The notes beneath the pieces are model-generated. The model searched no databases and was not told the origin of the DNA. It saw only the letters and a list, made by a program, of their open reading frames with translations. The position numbers were made by a program, and so were the translations under genes. Of a stretch of DNA of 64,000 nucleotides, positions 20,477 through 31,145 are shown in pieces; positions within the stretch are counted from its first letter, which is position 1, and the number at the start of each line of letters is the position of its first letter. The DNA is from Parvibaculum sp040216885 (lineage in GTDB: Bacteria; Pseudomonadota; Alphaproteobacteria; Parvibaculales; Parvibaculaceae): the NCBI GenBank assembly GCA_040216885.1, contig JAVJOG010000014.1, positions 124,001 to 188,000 on the forward strand. Reading direction: 5' to 3'.

Positions 20477-21160
20477 ATGGGATACACGGATCGATACCGG
20501 ACGACGGCGGACCTGCCCGGAACGATCCCGGTCTTTCCGCTCGCCGGCGCGATCCTGCTGCCGCGCGGACAATTGCCGCTCAACATTTTCGAGCCGCGCT
20601 ACCTGAAGATGATCGACGACGCCATACGCGGCGAACGCATCATCGGCATGGTTCAGCCCGACGGCGACGAAGCGATCCTTGCCTCGCAGATCGACGGCCG
20701 CAAACCGCCGCTCTGCGCCACGGGTTGCGCCGGCCGCATTACCTCCTTTGCCGAAACCGGCGACGGCCGCATCGTCATCACCCTGACCGGCATCTGCCGC
20801 TTCACCCTTGCGGGGGAACTGCCGGCGATGACGCCCTACCGCCAATTCGAAGTCGACTGGGAAGCCTTCGCCGACGACCTGACGCCCGGCCACGGGCAGG
20901 ACGAGGTCTCCCGCGAACGGCTGCTCGAAATCCTGAAGGAATATCTCGACACGCATGGCCTTCAGGCCGACTGGCGCGCCATCAAGCTGTCGTCGAACGA
21001 AACGCTGGTCAACTCGCTTAGCACCATCAGCCCCTACGGGCCGCGCGAGAAACAGGCCTTGCTCGAAGCGAAGACGCTGGAAGACCGCAACCAGATGCTG
21101 ATCGCGCTCACCGAACAGGCGCTGCGCGAACTCTCGCCGGGCGACGCCACGATGCAATAG
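20477..21160 (+). CDS. Lon substrate-binding (LAN) domain protein
   Basis: A 227-residue stand-alone Lon N-terminal domain. It begins with LPGTIPVFPLAGAILLPRGQ and NIFEPRYLKMIDDAIRGERIIGM, the hallmark of the LON-domain, and lacks ATPase and protease parts. Such proteins are proposed to help substrate recognition, but no reaction is known. It lies 7 bases after cnoX and is followed by the Trm112-like gene, a conserved alphaproteobacterial order that suggests one transcript. Confidence 0.9.
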   Translation: MGYTDRYRTTADLPGTIPVFPLAGAILLPRGQLPLNIFEPRYLKMIDDAIRGERIIGMVQPDGDEAILASQIDGRKPPLCATGCAGRITSFAETGDGRIVITLTGICRFTLAGELPAMTPYRQFEVDWEAFADDLTPGHGQDEVSRERLLEILKEYLDTHGLQADWRAIKLSSNETLVNSLSTISPYGPREKQALLEAKTLEDRNQMLIALTEQALRELSPGDATMQ

Positions 21161-21195
21161 CGCAAGGGCGCAACAATTAAAGACGGAAGAAAAAC

Positions 21196-21408
21196 ATGAC
21201 CGAGACACAGGAAAGCGCCCGCGGCCAGCGCATGGAAGTCGATCCGAAGCTGCTCGAAATTCTGGTTTGCCCCGTCACCAAGACGACGCTGCGCTACGAC
21301 CGCGAGAAGCAGGAACTGATTTCGGAGAAGGCCCGCCTCGCTTATCCCATACGCGATGGCATTCCGATCATGCTGGTCGACGAGGCCCGGTCGCTCGACG
21401 ATGCCTGA
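21196..21408 (+). CDS. Trm112/UPF0434 family small protein
   Basis: A 70-residue protein with the Trm112-like core: KLLEILVCPVTKTTLRYDR, then ELISEKARLAYPIRDGIPIMLVDEAR. Only one cysteine remains in the first ribbon, as in the E. coli YcaR type, so zinc binding is doubtful. Eukaryotic Trm112 activates methyltransferases; bacterial partners are little known. The downstream DUF971 gene begins inside its last codons (8-base overlap). Confidence 0.88.
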   Translation: MTETQESARGQRMEVDPKLLEILVCPVTKTTLRYDREKQELISEKARLAYPIRDGIPIMLVDEARSLDDA

Positions 21409-21763
21409 TACGCATCCCTGGCCGGTCGAGATCAAGCTGAAGAAATCCGAACGCGCACTCGAAGTAACGTTCGACGACGGCGCTCATTTTCGTCTGGGTG
21501 CGGAGCTGCTGCGCGTCGAAAGCCCGTCGGCCGAAGTACAGGGGCATGGGGCCGGACAAAAGAAAACCGTGCCCGGAAAGGCCAATGTCGCCATCGCCGC
21601 GCTCGAACCCGTCGGCAATTACGCACTGCGCATCGTCTTCGACGACGGCCACGACACCGGTCTTTACACCTGGGAAACGCTCTACCGCCTCGGCCGCGAC
21701 GGCGAAAAAATCTGGACGGATTATCTGACGGCGCTGGAGCGCGAGGGCCTCGCCCGCGAGTGA
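21401..21763 (+). CDS. DUF971 (GBBH-like N-terminal domain) protein
   Basis: A 120-residue single-domain protein with PWPVEIKLKKSERALEVTFDDGAHFRLGAELLRVESPSAEV split by eye into IKLKKSERALEVTFDDG and ELLRVESPSAEV, then KANVAIAALEPVGNYALRIVF, FDDGHDTGLYTWETLYRLG: the domain found at the N terminus of gamma-butyrobetaine hydroxylase and as a stand-alone protein linked to Fe-S assembly (ApbC/Mrp contexts). ATG 21401 overlaps the Trm112-like gene, implying coupling. Its stop abuts that of the convergent ubiH-like gene. Confidence 0.88.
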   Translation: MPDTHPWPVEIKLKKSERALEVTFDDGAHFRLGAELLRVESPSAEVQGHGAGQKKTVPGKANVAIAALEPVGNYALRIVFDDGHDTGLYTWETLYRLGRDGEKIWTDYLTALEREGLARE

Positions 21764-22993
21764 CTAGACCGCCTCGCCTCTGAGCAACCTTGGCAGGTCG
21801 CCGACCGCGCCGCCGGCGTGGCGCATGAAGAAGCGGCGGAGCGGCGGCACCTCATTGACGATGCCGAGACCGAGATCGCGCGCCAGCCTGAGGGGGCCGA
21901 TGTCGTTGGAGAACAGCCGGTTGAGCCCGTCCATCAGCAGCGACAGCGCCACATTGTCGAAGCGCCGCCAGCGCTGGTAGCGCTCCAGCACATCGAGCGC
22001 GCCGATGTCGAGCCCGAGCCGCGCCGCATCGACGACGACTTCGGCCGCCGCCGCAACATCGCGCAATCCGAGATTGAGTCCCTGCCCCGCGATCGGATGG
22101 ATGCCATGCGCCGCGTCGCCGACCAGCGCGAGGCGCGGCCGCACATAGTCGCGGGCGAGCTGCAGCGTCAGCGGATAGGACCAGCGCGGACCGACAGGCG
22201 CGCATCGGCCCAGATAGTCGCCGAAGCGCGCACGCATCTCCTCGGCGAAAGCTTCGTCGCCAAGCGCGAGGATCGCTTTGGCATCGGCGGTCTTTTCGGT
22301 CCAGACCAGCGAGGCCCGGTTGCCGACCATCGGCAGGATCGCGAAAGGCCCGCCGGGCAGGAAATATTCCTGCGCCACGCCCTCATGCGGCAATTCATGC
22401 TCGACGGTGCAGACGATGCCGGTCTGGCCGTAATCCCAGCCGACGGTGCGGATGCCGGCCGCCTCGCGCGTCGGCGAGTTGCGGCCGTCGGCGGCAAGGC
22501 ACAGCCGCGCTCTTACCTTGTCGCCATTGGCAAGCGTCGCCGTGACGCCGGCGCCGTATTCGACGCGCTTCACCGTTTGCGGCGCGATCAGCCGGATCGC
22601 CGGTTCGGCCTCCACCGCCTTTTGAAGTGCAATGCGAATGTGCCGGTTCTCGATCAGGTTCCCGAGCGGTTCGTCGCCAATCTCCTTGTGATCGAAATGC
22701 AGGAAGAGCGGCGAAGCACCGTCACGCACGCGGCCGTCCGACACCATGATGTCGTTGATCGGCTGCATCCGCCCGCCAAGATGCGCGGTGACGCCGAGCC
22801 GCTCGAACATCCGGCAGGAGGCAAAGGCGATTGCCGACACACGGCCGTCGAACTTCGCATCCGTCGCCGTCGCCGGGTCGAGCACATCGACGACGGTGAC
22901 GCTCAATCCGCCTTGCGCGCAGGCCAGCGCCAACGGCAGCCCGGCAAGGCCGCCGCCGACAATCAGCACATCGCTGTCGGCCGAAAAAGTCAT
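21764..22993 (-). CDS. FAD-dependent UbiH/UbiF/VisC-family hydroxylase
   Basis: A 409-residue flavoprotein monooxygenase of the ubiquinone-ring hydroxylase family. The FAD-binding GGGLAGLPLALACAQGG follows the first strand, RLCLAADGRNSPTREAAGI is the conserved DG motif, and LALVGDAAHGIHPIAGQGLN is the second FAD motif with the UbiH-type ending. It most likely hydroxylates an octaprenylphenol intermediate of ubiquinone; which carbon cannot be read, since alphaproteobacteria often use broad UbiL/UbiM-type enzymes. ATG 22993 matches the family start. Confidence 0.88.
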   Translation of the reverse strand: MTFSADSDVLIVGGGLAGLPLALACAQGGLSVTVVDVLDPATATDAKFDGRVSAIAFASCRMFERLGVTAHLGGRMQPINDIMVSDGRVRDGASPLFLHFDHKEIGDEPLGNLIENRHIRIALQKAVEAEPAIRLIAPQTVKRVEYGAGVTATLANGDKVRARLCLAADGRNSPTREAAGIRTVGWDYGQTGIVCTVEHELPHEGVAQEYFLPGGPFAILPMVGNRASLVWTEKTADAKAILALGDEAFAEEMRARFGDYLGRCAPVGPRWSYPLTLQLARDYVRPRLALVGDAAHGIHPIAGQGLNLGLRDVAAAAEVVVDAARLGLDIGALDVLERYQRWRRFDNVALSLLMDGLNRLFSNDIGPLRLARDLGLGIVNEVPPLRRFFMRHAGGAVGDLPRLLRGEAV

Positions 22994-23088
22994 CGAAGCA
23001 AGATCGGTCGCCGCGCCGCCAAAGGCAAGCGGCGGATGGACGCAAGCCGCCAGCAGGCCTAATCTCCGCGAAATTGACGGAGAGGCAC

Positions 23089-24444
23089 ATGGATTTTGCC
23101 GGCATGACGGCGCTCGAGCTCGGCCGCCGCTTCGAAAGCGGCGATGCCGACCCGCGCGCCGTGACGGACGATTTTCTGGCCCGCGCCGCGGCCGCCGATC
23201 CCGCGCATCGCATCTATGTGCGCCTGCTGGAGCACCGCGCCCGCGCCGAGGCCGATGCCGCCGCCGCGCGGGCAAAAAGCGGCCTGCGCCGCCATGCGCT
23301 CGACGGCGTGCCGCTTTCCTGGAAAGACATCTTCGACATCGCCGGCGAAGCGACGGCGGCGGGCTCGCTGCCGCTGAGGAACCGCATGCCCGAACGCGAT
23401 GCCGAAGTTCTGGCGCGCGCGACCCGCGCCGGCGCCGTCTGTCTCGGCAAGACGACGATGACCGAACTTGCATTCTCGGGCCTCGGCATCAATCCGAAGT
23501 TCGGCACGCCCGCCAATGCGCATGACGAACATGTCGAGCGCGTACCGGGCGGTTCGTCGGCGGGCGCCGGTATTTCGGTGGCGCGCGGGCTGGCCGCCGC
23601 CGCCATCGGCACCGACACCGGCGGCTCGGTGCGCATTCCGTCGGCGTGGAACGGCCTTGTCGGTTTGAAGACGACGGCGGGCCGCCTGCCGCTCACCGGC
23701 ACGGTGCCGCTTTCGCCGACATTCGACACGGTGGGGCCGCTGGCAAAAACCGTCGAGGATGCGGCCGCGCTGCTGGCGCTGCTCGAAGGCAAGCAGGCCC
23801 GCGCGCTCGAACCTCTCGATCTCTCTTGTGCCGTCTTCTGGCTGCCCGGCGGCATCGCCTGGTCTGAACTCGATGAGGGCGTCGCCGCCGCGCTCGAAGC
23901 GGCGATCCGGCGCCTCGTCCATGCCGGCGCGAAAATCGTCGAACACAAATTGCCCGAGCTCGACGAAATCGACGCGCTCGCATGGGCCGCGCATTCGAGC
24001 CGCCTCGTCGCTGAAGCCCATGCGCAATGGGGCGAGATGCTGGCCGCCAACAAACTCGACATCTACCCGCCGGTCTATGACCGCGTGATGGCGGGCGCGG
24101 CGCTCACCGCGTCGGGCATTATCGCCGCCGATCTGAAGCGCGCCGAAATCCGCGCCCGCTATCTGGCGGCAACCGCCGGCGTCGATGCGGTGTTGCTGCC
24201 CGCCGTGGCGATCTCGCCGCCGCCCATCGCGGCGCTCGAAGCCGGCGGCGAGCCTTATTTCCGCGCCAACCGCATGGCACTCAGGAACGCGACGATCGGC
24301 AACCAGCTCGGTCTCTGCGCGATTACGCTGCCCGCCGGCTACGACGCACTCGGCCTGCCGGCGGGGCTGATGCTGCAAAGCCATCCGCTTACGGAAGAAA
24401 AATTGCTGCGCCTCGCCCTTTCCGTCGAACGCGGATTGCACTGA
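23089..24444 (+). CDS. amidase signature family hydrolase
   Basis: A 451-residue amidase-signature enzyme using a Ser-cisSer-Lys triad: the lysine lies in LDGVPLSWKDIFDIAG, the cis-serine in VPGGSSAGAGISVARGL and the nucleophile in TDTGGSVRIPSAWNGLVGLK. It resembles stand-alone amidases rather than GatA, as gatB/gatC are absent nearby. Substrate is unknown. ATG 23089 is preferred because GGAGAGG precedes it at proper spacing; TTG 23074 is 15 bases upstream. It is divergent from the ubiH-like gene. Confidence 0.9.
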   Translation: MDFAGMTALELGRRFESGDADPRAVTDDFLARAAAADPAHRIYVRLLEHRARAEADAAAARAKSGLRRHALDGVPLSWKDIFDIAGEATAAGSLPLRNRMPERDAEVLARATRAGAVCLGKTTMTELAFSGLGINPKFGTPANAHDEHVERVPGGSSAGAGISVARGLAAAAIGTDTGGSVRIPSAWNGLVGLKTTAGRLPLTGTVPLSPTFDTVGPLAKTVEDAAALLALLEGKQARALEPLDLSCAVFWLPGGIAWSELDEGVAAALEAAIRRLVHAGAKIVEHKLPELDEIDALAWAAHSSRLVAEAHAQWGEMLAANKLDIYPPVYDRVMAGAALTASGIIAADLKRAEIRARYLAATAGVDAVLLPAVAISPPPIAALEAGGEPYFRANRMALRNATIGNQLGLCAITLPAGYDALGLPAGLMLQSHPLTEEKLLRLALSVERGLH

Positions 24445-24460
24445 CGAAAGCTGCATTGAA

Positions 24461-24504
24461 AAAGAAAAAGCCCCGGAGATCGCTCCCCGGGGCTTCGTTT
24501 TTCG
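24461..24504. terminator. bidirectional terminator
   Basis: AGCCCCGG (24469-24476) pairs with CCGGGGCT (24487-24494). The stem is followed by CGTTTTT on the plus strand and by a T-rich run (complement of AAAAAGAAAAA, 24460-24469) on the minus strand, so it can end both the amidase and the dehydrogenase transcripts. Confidence 0.8.
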
Positions 24505-24517
24505 AAACTGGACGATG

Positions 24518-26725
<2,208 letters not shown>

Positions 26726-26918
26726 GACCTCCCCGTCCCTGTTTCCCGGCCGCCAGCCGCCGCTTGGGCCGCGCCGATACCCTCTTTGCGGAGTTGCACT
26801 CCACTTTTTGTGGCGAAAGCTTAACCCAAGCGCCAAAGCCGCGAAACCACCCCTTCCCCGAAAAATCGTCGCCAATCCGGGCTCTCCGCCGCTCCGGCCT
26901 GACGCAGAGGAAATCAGA

Positions 26919-26964
26919 AGCACAAAAATTATGCAGATCGGAAAATTTGAATATTTTTTGTGCA
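26919..26964 (+). promoter_or_regulatory. two NtrC-like enhancer sites
   Basis: AGCACA-AAAAT-TATGCA (26919-26935) fits the NtrC dyad TGCACC-N5-GGTGCA in most positions; a second, weaker site TGAATA-TTTTT-TGTGCA (26948-26964) lies 29 bases, about three helical turns, further on. They sit 86-131 bases upstream of the promoter element at 27050, a normal enhancer distance. Assignment rests on pattern only. Confidence 0.5.
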
Positions 26965-27049
26965 AATCCTCGTCGGCAAGATGGCGGCGGCCCGGCACCC
27001 ACAGGAAAATTCCAAGCAAATACAAAGCGGTAAGCTTGTCGGCCCAAAC

Positions 27050-27063
27050 GGCATGCTTCTTGA
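27050..27063 (+). promoter_or_regulatory. sigma54-like -24/-12 element, first amt
   Basis: GGCATG-CTTC-TTGA. The GG to G(A) spacing equals the 10-base spacing of sigma54 promoters (TGGCACG-N4-TTGCW), but the -12 GC is GA. The same deviation recurs at 28725 and 30901 before the other two nitrogen units. Confidence 0.55.
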
Positions 27064-27169
27064 GAATGACGGGAGTAAGCGCCGGAAGACCGCCCGCCGG
27101 GGAGACGGGCGGCGCGCCGCGCGCAACAAGGCCGGGGGCCCTGCCCACCGGCGGCACATGGAGAGACGA

Positions 27170-28507
27170 ATGACCGACACAATCGAAAAACGGGGGCTTG
27201 TTCGCCGGGCCGCGCTTGCCGCCGCCACCGGCATTTTGGCGTTTGCCGCGACGGCCGGCGCCGCGCTCGCCCAGGAAGAAGTCGCCGAACTGAGTGCCGG
27301 CGACACCGCCTGGATGATCACCGCCACCGCGCTGGTGCTGATGATGACCATTCCGGGCCTCGCGCTTTTTTACGGCGGCATGGTGCGCAAGAAGAACTTC
27401 GTCGCGATGGGCGCGCAGATATTCGCGATCGCCGCGCTGATGTCGGTGGTCTGGATGGTCATCGGCTATTCGCTGGCCTTCGGCGACGGCGGCTCGATGA
27501 ACGCCTGGGTCGGCGGCCTCGACAATCTCTTCCTGTCGGGCCTCACGGTCGATGCGCTTTCGGGCACGATCCCCGAAAGCGTCTTCATGACCTTCCAGAT
27601 GACCTTCGCGATCATCACCCCGGCGCTGATCGTCGGCGCCTTTGCCGACCGCATGAAGTTTTCCAGCATGCTGGTCTTCATGACGCTGTGGGTGATCTTC
27701 ATCTACGCGCCGATCTGTCACTGGGTCTGGGGCGGCGGCTTCCTCGGCGAGGACGGCGTGCTCGACTTCGCCGGCGGCACGGTGGTGCACATCAATGCCG
27801 GCGTCGCCGGTCTCGTCGCCTGCCTCGTGCTCGGGCCGCGCAAGGGCTTCGGCATGGAAAACATGGCGCCCAACAATGTCGTGCTGACCATGGTCGGCGC
27901 GGCGCTGCTCTGGGTCGGCTGGTTCGGCTTCAACGCCGGTTCGCAGCTTGCCGCCGATGGTCGCGCCGGCATGGCGATGACCGTCACCCAGATCGCAACC
28001 GCGACGGCCGTGCTCGGCTGGATGGCCGCCGAATGGATCGTCCACCGCAAACCGACGCTGCTCGGCATGGCGACCGGCGCCATTGCCGGTCTCGTCGCGA
28101 TCACACCGGCGGCCGGTTTCGTCGATCCCATGGGTTCGCTGTGGATCGGCCTTGCCTCGGGCGTGATCTGCTTCATCGCCTCCACCAGCGTCAAGCGCGC
28201 CATCGGCTATGACGATGCGCTCGACGTCTTCGGCGTCCATGCGGTCGGCGGCATCGTCGGCGCGATCCTGACCGGCGTCTTCGCCACCGTGGCGATTACC
28301 GGCGGCGAGGCGCCGCTCGGCGGCCTTGAGGGCAACTGGGCCCAGGTCGGCATCCAGATCAAGGGCGTCGTCGCCACGATCGTCTATTGCGGCCTCGGTA
28401 CTTTCGTCCTGCTGATGGTGACGAAGATCTTCTTCGGCCTGCGCGTGACGCCGCAGGAAGAAGTCGACGGTCTCGACATCAGCCTGCACGGCGAAACGAT
28501 CCACTGA
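27170..28507 (+). CDS. amtB: ammonium transporter (Amt), first copy
   Basis: A 445-residue Amt/MEP/Rh channel. An N-terminal signal-like segment (GLVRRAALAAATGILAFAATAGAALAQ, shown as LAAATGILAFAATAGAALAQ) is followed by eleven membrane helices. Typical elements are ALFYGGMVRKKNFVAM, FGDGGSMNAWVGGLDNLFL, GTVVHINAGVAGLVACLVLG with the first pore His, and FGVHAVGGIVGAILTGVFA with the second pore His. ATG 27170 follows GAGAGACG; ATG 27158 upstream is an alternative. It is closed by a terminator, separating it from glnK, so it is a single-gene unit with its own NtrC/sigma54-like promoter. Confidence 0.94.
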   Translation: MTDTIEKRGLVRRAALAAATGILAFAATAGAALAQEEVAELSAGDTAWMITATALVLMMTIPGLALFYGGMVRKKNFVAMGAQIFAIAALMSVVWMVIGYSLAFGDGGSMNAWVGGLDNLFLSGLTVDALSGTIPESVFMTFQMTFAIITPALIVGAFADRMKFSSMLVFMTLWVIFIYAPICHWVWGGGFLGEDGVLDFAGGTVVHINAGVAGLVACLVLGPRKGFGMENMAPNNVVLTMVGAALLWVGWFGFNAGSQLAADGRAGMAMTVTQIATATAVLGWMAAEWIVHRKPTLLGMATGAIAGLVAITPAAGFVDPMGSLWIGLASGVICFIASTSVKRAIGYDDALDVFGVHAVGGIVGAILTGVFATVAITGGEAPLGGLEGNWAQVGIQIKGVVATIVYCGLGTFVLLMVTKIFFGLRVTPQEEVDGLDISLHGETIH

Positions 28508-28528
28508 AGATCGTTCACACCGCAACGG

Positions 28529-28560
28529 AAGGGCGCTCCCTCGGGAGCGCCCTTTTCATT
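28529..28560 (+). terminator. intrinsic terminator after first amt
   Basis: GGGCGCTCCC (28531-28540) and GGGAGCGCCC (28543-28552) form a perfect stem with a tight loop, followed by TTTT. It isolates the first amt gene from the glnK unit. Confidence 0.9.
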
Positions 28561-28613
28561 TGGGCAAACGCCGCGCGCCTTCGCTCCGTGGACTGACTGT
28601 CGCTGAAACACGT

Positions 28614-28630
28614 TGCACAGAATTTGTGCA
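28614..28630 (+). promoter_or_regulatory. NtrC-like dyad upstream of glnK
   Basis: TGCACAGAATTTGTGCA is a dyad TGCACA-N5-TGTGCA, the exact geometry of NtrC sites (TGCACC-N5-GGTGCA). It lies 94 bases upstream of the sigma54-like element at 28725, within the usual enhancer distance. Confidence 0.7.
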
Positions 28631-28724
28631 GAAAGACGCCGCAACATGGGCACTACGGCATGTGGCGACCGGCAGGCGGCGGGAATCCGCCGGAGTCCGG
28701 CGCTTTTTGCATCTTCGCAGGCGC

Positions 28725-28738
28725 GGCACGGTTCTTGA
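28725..28738 (+). promoter_or_regulatory. sigma54-like element, glnK-amtB
   Basis: GGCACG-GTTC-TTGA matches the -24 consensus GGCACG exactly and keeps the sigma54 spacing, with GA instead of GC at -12. The predicted start point is about 12 bases downstream, giving a leader of roughly 105 bases. Confidence 0.6.
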
Positions 28739-28856
28739 TTGGTGGATGCGGTCCGCGCCCTTGCGGCTGTCGCGGTTCGCGTCGCGGCAAGGGTCGAACA
28801 ACCAGCACGCCGGATGCAAGAGGCGGTTCGGTGGCAATAGAAAAGAGGAAACTCAA

Positions 28857-29195
28857 ATGAAGCTCGTTATGGCGATCATCAAGCCATTCAAGCTGGACGA
28901 AGTCCGTGAAGCGTTGACCGCAATCGGCGTCCAGGGCCTGACCGTGACCGAAGTCAAGGGCTACGGCCGTCAGAAGGGCCAGACCGAAATTTACCGCGGC
29001 GCGGAGTATGCGGTGAACTTTCTGCCGAAGTTGAAGATCGAGATCGTGGTGGCCAGCAACCAGGCCGATGCGGTCGTGTCTGCCATCAGCGGCGCCGCCA
29101 AGACCGGTCAGATCGGCGACGGCAAGATTTTTGTAATTTCCGTGGAGCAGGTGCTGCGTATCCGCACGGGCGAGACGGACGCGGAAGCTCTTTAA
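28857..29195 (+). CDS. glnK: nitrogen regulatory protein PII
   Basis: A 112-residue PII signal protein, the standard length. It starts MKLVMAIIKPFKLDEVREAL, has the T-loop GRQKGQTEIYRGAEYAV with Tyr51, the site uridylylated by GlnD, and the B- and C-loop segments GAAKTGQIGDGKIFVISVE and RIRTGETDAEAL for ATP/ADP and 2-oxoglutarate binding. As GlnK it should bind and block the ammonium transporter encoded next. AGAGGAAA precedes ATG 28857. It is 66 bases upstream of amtB with no promoter visible between, so the two probably form an operon. Confidence 0.95.
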   Translation: MKLVMAIIKPFKLDEVREALTAIGVQGLTVTEVKGYGRQKGQTEIYRGAEYAVNFLPKLKIEIVVASNQADAVVSAISGAAKTGQIGDGKIFVISVEQVLRIRTGETDAEAL

Positions 29196-29261
29196 TCCGT
29201 CTACGGATCGAAGAGGTTTTGTGGCAACAGGGGACGGCAACCCTCTAACGAGAGAGGAACG

Positions 29262-30605
<1,344 letters not shown>

Positions 30606-30900
30606 AGCGACGATCATGGGCGCGGAGGTCTCCCTCGGGCCTCCGCACTCCTCCCGCAGCCGCCGGCGCCCCCTGCCACCAAATCCGGGGTGCCGGCGGC
30701 GACACTTGGAGCCCGGCAGGTCCCCCCTCCCGGGCTCCTTTTTTGTCCGCCCGCCTGTTTTTTGACCAACGCGGCCGTTGCACAAGAAATAAGCCGAATG
30801 CCTCCAAAGCGTGGTTATTCGCTAGGCGCTTTTTGACGCCGCCGGCAGCCCCTTTCTGCTAAGTCATTGATCGGCTTGCCCCTCAAACCGGCATCGCCGT
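30606..30900 (+). other. hairpin-rich region after the glnK operon
   Basis: No gene seen. Three GC-rich hairpins follow one another: GCGGAGG/CCTCCGC (about 30621-30645), CGCCGGC...GCCGGCG (about 30661-30699) and the terminator stem at 30708-30738. A TGCACA half-site (30779-30784) near the downstream end may be part of a weak NtrC site for the third amt gene. Confidence 0.5.
30708..30744 (+). terminator. intrinsic terminator after glnK-amtB
   Basis: GGAGCCCGG (30708-30716) pairs with CCGGGCTCC (30730-30738) and is followed by TTTTTT (30739-30744). Confidence 0.85.
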
Positions 30901-30914
30901 GGCATGCCTCTTGA
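30901..30914 (+). promoter_or_regulatory. sigma54-like element, third amt
   Basis: GGCATG-CCTC-TTGA, preceded by T, is the third instance of the shared element in this cluster. It would start transcription near 30926 and leave a leader of about 220 bases before the third amt gene. Confidence 0.55.
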
Positions 30915-31013
30915 TTGAGCAGAGCGCTGAAGAAAAAGGCCGGTAACGGCCTCAGCCGCCCGGCCGGGAACTCGAAATGGGGGGAACGCGACCGGGCTCC
31001 CGAAGCGTTTTCA

Positions 31014-31051
31014 GCAAAAGTGCCTCCTTCGAATGAAGAAGGCACTTTTGC
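31014..31051 (+). promoter_or_regulatory. long leader hairpin 1
   Basis: GCAAAAGTGCCTCCTTC pairs with GAAGAAGGCACTTTTGC over 17 positions with a single mismatch and a 4-base loop. There is no T-run after it, so it is not a simple terminator. It lies in the predicted leader of the third amt gene. Confidence 0.7.
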
Positions 31052-31082
31052 GGTTCGGAAACGCGACAGAACAAGAACTTAT

Positions 31083-31119
31083 GAGTTGCCCGCCGTTTCC
31101 ATGAAACGGTGGGCAACTC
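31083..31119 (+). promoter_or_regulatory. long leader hairpin 2
   Basis: GAGTTGCCCGCCGTTTC and GAAACGGTGGGCAACTC form a 17-pair stem with one G-U and a 3-base CAT loop. It ends 26 bases before ATG 31146 and just upstream of the AAAGGGAGA ribosome site, where it could affect translation or mRNA stability. No T-run follows. Confidence 0.7.
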
Positions 31120-31145
31120 CAGGTGGCAACGAAAGGGAGATCCCC

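Larger units (their letters stand above)
26726..27169. other. divergent intergenic region between PQQ-ADH and amt
   Basis: This 444-base gap has no gene I can support. It holds the AT-rich NtrC-like sites (26919-26935, 26948-26964), the GGCATGCTTCTTGA element at 27050-27063, and a small hairpin CCGCCCG/CGGGCGG (27090-27112) in the presumed leader of the first ammonium transporter. The promoter of the dehydrogenase gene on the minus strand should also lie here but is not recognisable. Confidence 0.6.
28508..28856 (+). other. glnK leader and promoter region
   Basis: This 349-base gap holds the terminator at 28529-28560, a 17-base NtrC-type dyad at 28614-28630, the GGCACGGTTCTTGA element at 28725-28738 and about 105 bases of leader before glnK. 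I see no additional gene. Confidence 0.6.

Noticed and set aside
28690..28715. Alternative sigma54 site CCGGCGCTTTTTGCAT before glnK
   Set aside because: GG to GC spacing is 8 bases; the nearby GGCACG-N4-TTGA has the right spacing and is repeated at the other units.
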